A stretch of DNA of 15,260 nt from a bacterium (lineage in GTDB: Bacteria; Bacillota_I; Bacilli_A; Acholeplasmatales; Acholeplasmataceae), in the NCBI GenBank assembly GCA_018623895.1, contig JAAZUY010000008.1, forward strand, positions 1 through 15,260. The letters are read 5' to 3'. The notes below the pieces were generated by a model. That model saw nothing but the letters and a program-made list of their open reading frames with translations, did not search any database and had not been told where the DNA came from. The translations under genes were made by a program, and so were the position numbers. Numbering within the stretch: the stretch's first letter is position 1; every line of letters starts with the position of its first letter. Shown here piece by piece: positions 1-5,468 of the stretch.

Positions 1-4
1 CTTT

Positions 5-26
5 ACATCGAATGAGATGTTTTTTA
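5..26 (+). terminator. possible weak intrinsic terminator at left edge
   Basis: A short inverted repeat, ACATC (5-9) and GATGT (16-20) around a 6-base loop, is followed by a run of T to position 26. Read on the plus strand this has the form of a Rho-independent terminator for a rightward gene that would lie left of the window, converging on the znuA-like gene. The stem is only 5 bp with two G-C pairs, so it may be chance. On the minus strand there is no T-run, so it does not obviously end the znuA transcript. Confidence 0.25.
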
Positions 27-61
27 AAACTCTGAATTTATTATAAATTACAGATAAATTT

Positions 62-1183
62 TTAACGCTCACCATAATTTGATTTTATCACCCTTTTTAT
101 GTTTTCTATATTATTTCTGTATATATCAAATAAAGTCATGTTTTCACTAGCTTCTGAAGCAGAGATGTTGTGGAACTGACTTAATTCTAAAAATTCTAAT
201 GTGTATCCTTCAGATGCTAAACTTGAAGATATAGTCTCGGTAGCCACTGGTGCAGCTTCAAAGAGTGGTTCAAGGAAAAGACTTAAAACATTGTTTTCCT
301 TAACTAAATCAATAAAATTAGACAATTCTTGTGAGGTCAATTCTGCATCAGGGATAAAATCTGGATATAAAGAAACTATTTCGAATCCGTAATATTCAGC
401 GAATTCACCCATAGCATTGTGGCCAGCTATAAATAATTTGATATTTGTATCTTCATACTCATGTAAAAATTCATTTAACTCATCAGAAAAGGAATTAATT
501 TTTTCAATATATTCTTCTTTTCTTGCCATAAATAAATCTTGATTTTCAGGTGAAATATGTGCCAATGCCTCAGCAACTTCTCTAACCATTGCTATCATAG
601 CATCTGGCCTTGTCCAATAATGAATATCTGCATGATCGTGATGATGGTGGTCATCATGATCGTCGCCATCGTGGTCATCATGATCGTCACCATCGTGGTC
701 ATCGTGGTCGTCGCCATCATGGTCATCGTGGTCGTCGCCATCATGGTCATCGTGGTCGTCGCTATCGTGGTCATCGTGGTCGTCGCCATCGTGGTCATCA
801 TGATCGTCACCATCGTGGTCATCATGATCGTCACCATCATGGTCATCGTGATCTGTATATTCAGTTCCAATTAATTCTTCTAAATCAGCCTTATTATCAT
901 GCTCCACATCTACTAACCAAGGCTCTAGTTCATATGAAGTCAATAATATTAAAGAAGCATCTTCAATTATTTTCATTTCATTAGAAGTTGGTTCAAAATC
1001 GTGTGGACTCATTCCATAAGGTAATATGAGCTTTACACTTAATTCATCTCCTGATATGTATCTTGCCATATCATATTGGGGATATAGTGTGGCAATAACA
1101 TCATATTTTGTGCTTGAAACACAAGAAATCAGCGTTACTATCATAATTGGAAGTGTAAAAAGCATAAGTAATTTTTTTATCAT
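62..1183 (-). CDS. znuA: zinc-type ABC transporter substrate-binding lipoprotein with Asp/His-rich repeat loop
   Basis: This 373-residue protein belongs to the ZnuA/AdcA/TroA cluster-9 family, which captures Zn2+ or Mn2+ outside the membrane and hands it to an ABC permease. The N-terminus is a lipoprotein signal: KK, a hydrophobic stretch, then the lipobox LISC with the lipidated Cys at 21. Family metal ligands are visible: His61 in YGMSPHDFEP, His188 in HYWTRP and His255 in AGHNAMGEFAEYYG; Glu305 in FLEP is my guess for the fourth. Between the first and second ligand, residues 111-182 form a loop of eight DHDDHDGD copies (one with Ser for Gly) plus a variant ending HHHH. His-rich loops here are typical of zinc-specific members, which favours zinc. 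The ATG at 1183 has an AAGGAG box at 1191-1196. No permease or ATPase gene is visible; they would lie left of the window or elsewhere. The upstream Fur/Zur-type boxes suggest metal-dependent repression. Confidence 0.93.
   Translation of the reverse strand: MIKKLLMLFTLPIMIVTLISCVSSTKYDVIATLYPQYDMARYISGDELSVKLILPYGMSPHDFEPTSNEMKIIEDASLILLTSYELEPWLVDVEHDNKADLEELIGTEYTDHDDHDGDDHDDHDGDDHDDHDGDDHDDHDSDDHDDHDGDDHDDHDGDDHDDHDGDDHDDHDGDDHDDHHHHDHADIHYWTRPDAMIAMVREVAEALAHISPENQDLFMARKEEYIEKINSFSDELNEFLHEYEDTNIKLFIAGHNAMGEFAEYYGFEIVSLYPDFIPDAELTSQELSNFIDLVKENNVLSLFLEPLFEAAPVATETISSSLASEGYTLEFLELSQFHNISASEASENMTLFDIYRNNIENIKRVIKSNYGER
638..853 (-). repeat. in-frame tandem repeat, 9 x 24 bp, encoding the Asp/His loop
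   Basis: Nine consecutive 24-bp units, at 638-661, 662-685 and so on to 830-853, encode the metal-loop octapeptide DHDDHDGD. The leftmost unit is divergent and encodes DHDDHHHH. Units 710-733 and 734-757 are identical, as are 662-685 and 782-805. Bases 662-703 match 782-823 exactly, suggesting a block duplication of five units (120 bp). Most differences are synonymous third-position changes; the exceptions are one Gly-to-Ser change in the unit at 758-781 and the divergent first unit. A typical unit is about 54% GC, roughly double the surroundings. Unit gain or loss keeps the reading frame, so it changes loop length without breaking the gene. Confidence 0.97.
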
Positions 1184-1204
1184 TTAAATTCTCCTTTTTT
1201 TTCT

Positions 1205-1219
1205 TGCAAATGATTTGCA
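1205..1219 (-). promoter_or_regulatory. Fur/Zur-family operator, proximal palindrome
   Basis: TGCAAATGATTTGCA is a perfect 7-1-7 inverted repeat centred on 1212, the symmetry used by Fur-family regulators (Fur, Zur, PerR, Mur). It lies just downstream of the predicted znuA transcription start near 1220 and upstream of the Shine-Dalgarno box. Bound repressor would block early transcription. That the ligand is zinc is inferred from the regulated gene; the regulator is not in this window. Confidence 0.75.
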
Positions 1220-1226
1220 TAAATAT

Positions 1227-1254
1227 ATATTAGCATTAACTTTTTTTATTGCAA
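1227..1254 (-). promoter_or_regulatory. znuA promoter
   Basis: Read on the minus strand: -35 TTGCAA (1254-1249), a 16-base spacer, then -10 TAATAT (1232-1227) preceded by TGC, which forms an extended -10. The predicted start is near 1220, leaving a leader of about 37 nt with AAGGAG before the ATG. The -35 lies inside the distal palindrome and the start abuts the proximal one, so a repressor would occlude it from both sides. Confidence 0.65.
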
Positions 1255-1265
1255 ACGATTTGCAA
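1249..1265 (-). promoter_or_regulatory. Fur/Zur-family operator, distal palindrome
   Basis: A second copy, TGCAAACGATTTGCA at 1250-1264, differs from the proximal box by one base. With its flanks it gives a perfect TTGCAAA/TTTGCAA inverted repeat around 3 bases (1249-1265). It is centred on 1257, 45 bp from the first centre, and covers the predicted -35 element of the znuA promoter. Two copies of the same rare motif, placed over the -35 and the start site, make a real operator pair likely. Confidence 0.75.
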
Positions 1266-1279
1266 CAGCGTTTATTTTT

Positions 1280-1308
1280 TTGATTTAATTTATTCAATAT
1301 GATATAAT
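1280..1308 (+). promoter_or_regulatory. promoter of the rimP-nusA-infB cluster
   Basis: TTGATT (1280-1285), a 17-base spacer and a perfect TATAAT (1303-1308) make a strong sigma-70/SigA-type promoter facing right. The predicted start is near 1314-1316, about 50 nt before the rimP GTG. It is the only convincing promoter I see before the long rightward gene run. Confidence 0.75.
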
Positions 1309-1319
1309 TTAAATACTTC

Positions 1320-1341
1320 TTGAGTGGTATTTTCCACTCAA
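1320..1341 (+). promoter_or_regulatory. leader hairpin of the rimP transcript
   Basis: TTGAGTGG (1320-1327), a 6-base loop and CCACTCAA (1334-1341) form a perfect 8-bp stem beginning about five bases after the predicted start site, followed by TTTTATT. It could be a 5'-end stabilising hairpin, a weak attenuator (only four T in a row) or a DNA operator just downstream of the start. The stem sits upstream of the rimP Shine-Dalgarno GAGGT (1356-1360) and does not include it. Confidence 0.5.
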
Positions 1342-1366
1342 TTTTATTGGGGTTTGAGGTCTTAGT

Positions 1367-1804
1367 GTGGATGAAAAAAAAATATTTAATCATATTAATG
1401 AGTTTATTCAAGAATATAATCTAAATTTGCATGAGGTAAAATTAAAAAACTTCATTGGAAAGAGTATTATACAAATTTTAGTTTATAACGATGAGATTGC
1501 AATTTCTACTGATCAACTTGAAAAAGTTCATAAAAGAATTCTACAGATTGATAAATCAGTAATTCCTGATAATTACTCCATAGAAGTTTCGTCTTTAGGT
1601 TTAGAGAGAGAAATCATAGAGTATAATGATTATGAAAGAAACCTTGGAAATTATATTTATTTAAAATCTGATTTTTACAAAGGTGAAGGTTATCTCGTTG
1701 ATTTAAACAAAGATGAAATTATTTTAAAGATAGAAAAAAATAAAAATAAAATTAAAATTCCATTTAAAGCTATTTCATTTTGTAGAAAAGCTGTAAAATT
1801 TTAG
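1367..1804 (+). CDS. rimP: ribosome maturation factor RimP
   Basis: RimP helps assemble the 30S subunit, acting early in 3' head-domain maturation. The 145-residue protein matches the family's usual length of about 150. Its hallmark segment YSIEVSSLGLER at 70-81 corresponds to the family motif YxLEVSSPGLDR. The C-terminal part (about 88-145) is the SH3-like domain. The start is GTG at 1367, supported by GAGGT at 1356-1360 with a 6-nt gap; the nearby ATG at 1371 is out of frame. It is first in the cluster, directly before nusA as in Bacillus (ylxS). Many Lys and Ile residues reflect the AT-rich genome. Confidence 0.93.
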   Translation: MDEKKIFNHINEFIQEYNLNLHEVKLKNFIGKSIIQILVYNDEIAISTDQLEKVHKRILQIDKSVIPDNYSIEVSSLGLEREIIEYNDYERNLGNYIYLKSDFYKGEGYLVDLNKDEIILKIEKNKNKIKIPFKAISFCRKAVKF

Positions 1805-1813
1805 GAGAAAAAT

Positions 1814-2884
1814 ATGATAAGTAAAGAATTTTTTAGAAATATTGAATCTGTTGCCGATGAAAAAGGACTTACAGTTGAGCAAGTTAAAGATGCTTTTTCA
1901 GCAGGTTTAATAGCAGGATGTAAGAGATCAAATAATGTAAGATCTTGTAGAGTAGTTATGAAAGAAGAAAAAAATGAAATAATAATTTATAAACAACAAC
2001 TTGTTGTTGATGAATTTCAAGTTGAAAATGAGAAAAATTTTACACAAATTCTACTTGAGGATGCAAAAAAAATAAAAAAAACCTCTAAAATTGGTGATGT
2101 TTTAGAAGAGAAAGTAAGCCCACAAAACTTTGGTCATTTTGCAGTTAGAGACTTTAAGAGTAGATTGAATGAGGCTCTTGTAACTATGCAAAAAGAAAAC
2201 ATGTACAATCATTTTAAAGCTTTTGAAAATAATATGCTTAATTGTAGAGTAATAGATGTCAAAGATGATTTCTATAGATTAGATATTGGAAAAGATTTAA
2301 CAACGTTACTTCCTAAGAAAGAAACTTTGCCTAAGGACAAATTCCATATTGGCGATTATGTTAAAGTTTTTGTATCATCTGTAGAAATTAAAGGTAGATG
2401 GCCAAAAGTTTTTGTGTCTAGAACACATCCAAATTTAATTATTAAGCTTTTAGAAGATCTTATCCCAGAAATTAAAGAGGGAGTGATTGAAATCATGGGT
2501 ATTTCCAGAGTACCAGGAGAAAGGGCTAAAATAGGTTTAAAAACTAATGATGAAAAAGTAGATCCAATTGGAGCGTGTGTTGGTGAGGGAGGCTCTAGGA
2601 TTAAAGAGATTGTAAGATCGTTATCAGACGAAAAAATTGACTTATTTAGATGGTCTGATAATGAACATGAATTAATTGCAAATGCTCTTCAACCATCAGA
2701 AGTTGTTGCGGTCACTAATATAAATCCTAAGGAAAAGACTGCATTAGCTATTGTTCCAGATGATCAGTTGTCTTTGGCAATAGGAAAACTTGGCCAGAAT
2801 GTTAAGCTGGCAGTGCAAGCATGTGGTTGGTCAATTGATATTAAATCAGAGCAAAATGCAGCTTCAGAAGGAATTTTATATTAA
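1814..2884 (+). CDS. nusA: transcription termination/antitermination protein NusA
   Basis: NusA binds RNA polymerase near the RNA exit channel and modulates pausing, termination and antitermination. Domains in order: N-terminal RNAP-binding domain (about 1-125, with the typical opening EFFRNIESVADEKG), S1 (about 138-205), KH1 with GACVGEGGSRI at 253-263, and KH2 with VPDDQLSLAIGKLGQNV at 314-330. At 356 residues it is the short Gram-positive form without the C-terminal acidic repeats of E. coli. GGAG precedes the ATG at 1814, nine bases after the rimP stop, so the two are probably co-transcribed. Confidence 0.96.
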   Translation: MISKEFFRNIESVADEKGLTVEQVKDAFSAGLIAGCKRSNNVRSCRVVMKEEKNEIIIYKQQLVVDEFQVENEKNFTQILLEDAKKIKKTSKIGDVLEEKVSPQNFGHFAVRDFKSRLNEALVTMQKENMYNHFKAFENNMLNCRVIDVKDDFYRLDIGKDLTTLLPKKETLPKDKFHIGDYVKVFVSSVEIKGRWPKVFVSRTHPNLIIKLLEDLIPEIKEGVIEIMGISRVPGERAKIGLKTNDEKVDPIGACVGEGGSRIKEIVRSLSDEKIDLFRWSDNEHELIANALQPSEVVAVTNINPKEKTALAIVPDDQLSLAIGKLGQNVKLAVQACGWSIDIKSEQNAASEGILY

Positions 2885-2971
2885 TTTTTTATTTAAGACA
2901 TTTAGTTCTCCGATATCAGTCTAAATATAAAATATAATTATTTAAATACATAGAGAGTTAAGGGGGTTGCG

Positions 2972-3259
2972 ATGATTAATAATATAGGTTTAGCCTACAA
3001 AGCTAATAAATTAATTTTAGGATATGAAAATTTTATTAAAATTGCATCAACCGATAAATTTAAATTGATTATTATTGCTAAAGATTGCTCTAATAATACA
3101 AAAAAAAAGATCTATAAAATTTGTGAAATACAAAACATAGATGTTTTAGAAAAATTTACATCTACGGATTTATCAGCCTCATTAGGAAAAAGAAATATAA
3201 AAGTTATTAGTATTACTGATCGGGGTTTTGCAAATCTTATTAGATCACAAGGAGATTGA
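2972..3259 (+). CDS. ylxQ: L7Ae-family ribosomal/RNA-binding protein YlxQ
   Basis: This 95-residue protein belongs to the L7Ae/L30e/S12e/Gadd45 family, RNA-binding proteins that recognise kink-turns. Family signatures are IGLAYKANKLILG at 5-17 and LIIIAKDCSNNTKKKI at 32-47. Its place between nusA and infB is that of Bacillus ylxQ (rplGA), whose exact role is poorly defined. The ATG at 2972 has AGGGGG at 2961-2966. An 87-bp gap separates it from nusA where ylxR usually sits. The stop codon is TGA, two bases before the infB start. Confidence 0.88.
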   Translation: MINNIGLAYKANKLILGYENFIKIASTDKFKLIIIAKDCSNNTKKKIYKICEIQNIDVLEKFTSTDLSASLGKRNIKVISITDRGFANLIRSQGD

Positions 3260-3261
3260 AA

Positions 3262-5088
3262 ATGGCGAAAAGAAAATTTTATCCAAAAAACAAAAAAAAT
3301 AATTTAAAAAAGTTTAAAAAAGAAAACAAGGCAAAAAAAGTTGAAGTCGTTTTCTTTAGAGAAGGAATGAATGTTTCAGATTTAGCGTCTGCAATGAATG
3401 TTTCTAACGCATTAATAATAAAAAAACTTATGAACATGGGAATGATGACATCAATAAATGAGGTAATTGATAGAGACACTATCGAATTGATATGTTTAGA
3501 AGAAGGGGTAGAACTTCAGGATGAGGTCATCACAGATGTATCAAGATACGATGAGATGGACTTTGAAGAAGATCCAGAAAATCTAGTATTAAGGCCTCCA
3601 ATAGTTACAATCATGGGTCATGTTGATCATGGCAAAACAACATTGTTAGATACTATAAGAAACACGAAAGTTGCGGAGGGAGAAGCAGGAGGAATTACTC
3701 AACATATAGGTGCATACCAAATTGATTTTGAAAATAAAAAAATTACTTTTATTGATACACCTGGACATGCTGCATTTACAGAAATGAGGGCAAGAGGTGC
3801 TAAAGTTACAGATATTGTTGTTTTAGTTGTTGCAGCAGATGATGGTGTAATGCCTCAAACCAAGGAAGCAATAGATCATGCTAAAAGTGCAGATGTACCA
3901 TTAATTGTTGCAATAAATAAAATTGATCGACCTGGTGCAAAAGTTGAAAAAATAATGTCAGAATTGTCTGAAAAAGGATTAACTCCTGAAGAGTGGGGTG
4001 GTGATACACCTTTTGTAAAAATTTCAGCTCTAAAAAATGAAAATATTGAAGCATTATTAGAGATGATTATTTTAATATCTGAAGTAAGAGAATTGAAAGC
4101 GAATCCAAATAAAAAAGCTAGAGGGAATGTCATTGAAGCTAGATTAGATAAAGGTAGAGGACCATTAGCAACAATGATAGTAGAAAATGGAACATTATCT
4201 GTTGGTGATTTTATAGCTGTAGGAAATACCTATGGAAAAATAAGAATTATGAATAATCATTTGGGTGAAATTATTAAAAAGGCAGAACCATCAACTCCTG
4301 TAGAGATTACGGGATTAAACGAAGTCCCTTATGCTGGAGATAAATTTATGGTTTTTGATGATGAAAAAACTACCAAGCAAATCGCATCAGATCGTAAATC
4401 AAGAATGAGAGAGTTAGAACTCAAAAAGAAAGCTAAAAGTTCATTAGATATGCTTCTTGGAGATATAGAATCATCTGAAAAAGAATTAAATCTTTTGATA
4501 AAGGCTAATGTTAATGGTTCAATAGAAGCACTTAAAGGTCTTCTAGAAAAAATAGATTTTGAGGGATTTCATGTAAATATTATTAGAGCTGATGTGGGTG
4601 CTATTTCAGAAAACGATGTAAGCTTAGCAAGCGCTGCTAATGCAATAGTAATAGGATTCAATGTTAGACCAACTTCAAATGTTAAAAATTTAGCTAATAC
4701 TGAAGGAGTCGAGATAAGATTATACTCAATAATTTATAGAGTTCAAGAAGATATAGAAAATGCAATTAAAGGTATGCTAAAGCCTAGATTTGAAGAGGTT
4801 GTTATTGGTCAAGCTGAAGTAAGAGAAACCTACAAAATATCTAAAATAGGTACAATTGCTGGCTGTTATGTAACTGATGGCGTAATTCAAAAAAACTCAA
4901 TGGCTAGAGTTTTAAGAGAAGGTTTAGTAATTTATGAAGGAAGACTAGGTTCATTAAAACGTTTTAAAGATGATGTTAAGGAAGTAAAACAAAATTTAGA
5001 GTGTGGTTTAAGTATTGAAAATTTTAATGATATTAAAGTTGGAGATATTATAGAAATTTCTACTCAAAAAAGAATTGAGGTAAAATAA
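3262..5088 (+). CDS. infB: translation initiation factor IF-2
   Basis: IF-2 is the GTPase that places fMet-tRNA on the 30S subunit and promotes 50S joining. I chose ATG 3262, giving 608 residues, because AAGGAG at 3249-3254 is 7 nt away; the in-frame TTG at 3256 is only 1 nt from that box. Order: a short Lys-rich N-terminus (1-28), an IF2-N module (about 30-85), then the G domain with GHVDHGKT at 119-126, switch I GITQHIG at 144-150, DTPGHA at 165-170 and NKID at 219-222, followed by domains II, III and IV. It lacks the long N-terminal extension of E. coli IF-2, as is usual in small Gram-positive genomes. Its stop overlaps the rbfA start by one base. Confidence 0.97.
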   Translation: MAKRKFYPKNKKNNLKKFKKENKAKKVEVVFFREGMNVSDLASAMNVSNALIIKKLMNMGMMTSINEVIDRDTIELICLEEGVELQDEVITDVSRYDEMDFEEDPENLVLRPPIVTIMGHVDHGKTTLLDTIRNTKVAEGEAGGITQHIGAYQIDFENKKITFIDTPGHAAFTEMRARGAKVTDIVVLVVAADDGVMPQTKEAIDHAKSADVPLIVAINKIDRPGAKVEKIMSELSEKGLTPEEWGGDTPFVKISALKNENIEALLEMIILISEVRELKANPNKKARGNVIEARLDKGRGPLATMIVENGTLSVGDFIAVGNTYGKIRIMNNHLGEIIKKAEPSTPVEITGLNEVPYAGDKFMVFDDEKTTKQIASDRKSRMRELELKKKAKSSLDMLLGDIESSEKELNLLIKANVNGSIEALKGLLEKIDFEGFHVNIIRADVGAISENDVSLASAANAIVIGFNVRPTSNVKNLANTEGVEIRLYSIIYRVQEDIENAIKGMLKPRFEEVVIGQAEVRETYKISKIGTIAGCYVTDGVIQKNSMARVLREGLVIYEGRLGSLKRFKDDVKEVKQNLECGLSIENFNDIKVGDIIEISTQKRIEVK

Positions 5089-5432
5089 TGCCGAACATAT
5101 CGATTGAGAGATTATCTAGCTTGATTCATAAAGAGTTAGTTAAAATAATTAACTCAGAATTGTATATTAAAGAATTGAACTATATAAATTTAACTGAGGT
5201 AAGATTGACAAAAGACCTATCTTACGCAACTATTTTTTTTACTGTATTATCTGAAGAAAAAAATGATATAGAAAAATATAAAAAAGTATTATCAAGTTAT
5301 CAAAAACAGATAAGATTTAAACTTGCAGGCAAAATAAAAAACATTAGGAAAATTCCGGAGCTGCATTTTAAATACGATGATGCATTAGCATATGGTAATC
5401 ATATTGAAAAATTACTAAAGACAATAAAGTAA
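5088..5432 (+). CDS. rbfA: 30S ribosome-binding factor RbfA
   Basis: RbfA is a KH-like protein that binds immature 30S subunits and acts in 16S rRNA 5'-end/platform maturation and cold adaptation. The 114-residue length is normal. Recognisable parts are the opening RIxxLIxKEL-like helix (SIERLSSLIHKEL), the strand LTEVRLTKDLSYATIFFTVL, and the C-terminal IRFKLAGKIKNIRKIPELHF, which matches the family's conserved segment ending in IPEL-F. The start ATG overlaps the infB stop as TAATG, so translation is probably coupled. Its stop codon lies inside a predicted terminator stem. Confidence 0.94.
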   Translation: MPNISIERLSSLIHKELVKIINSELYIKELNYINLTEVRLTKDLSYATIFFTVLSEEKNDIEKYKKVLSSYQKQIRFKLAGKIKNIRKIPELHFKYDDALAYGNHIEKLLKTIK

Positions 5433-5451
5433 CAGACGTTGCTTTATTTTT
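5423..5451 (+). terminator. weak AT-rich intrinsic terminator between rbfA and priA
   Basis: An 11-bp stem pairs 5423-5433 with 5438-5448 (AATAAAGTAAC with GTTGCTTTATT, including one G-U pair) around the 4-base loop AGAC. The right arm runs into TTTTT at 5447-5451. It starts within the last rbfA codons and contains the stop. Having only two G-C pairs, it is probably leaky, which matters because I see no convincing promoter for priA in the remaining 17 bases. Confidence 0.5.
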
Positions 5452-5468
5452 AAATTATAGGTGATAAA

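Noticed and set aside
557..984. Open frames on both strands over the 24-bp repeat array, some with His/Arg- or Met/Thr-rich translations
   Set aside because: They are shadows of the low-complexity repeat inside the znuA-like gene. The minus-strand frame with lipobox and metal ligands is clearly the real one.
1205..1265. The two TGCAAA palindromes as a short CRISPR-like or mobile repeat
   Set aside because: Only two copies, palindromic, placed exactly on promoter elements; operators explain them better.
1184..1411. Minus-strand open frame of 75 codons across the divergent promoter region
   Set aside because: Lys/Asn-rich random translation that covers two promoters, two operators and the rimP start; no family resemblance.
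2900..2925. Possible hairpin between nusA and ylxQ (ATTTAG with CTAAAT)
   Set aside because: A 6-bp stem with one G-C pair and a 14-base loop, with no T-run; expected by chance in AT-rich DNA.
3279..4133. Minus-strand open frames of 66 and 85 codons inside infB
   Set aside because: Antisense shadows of a strongly conserved gene.
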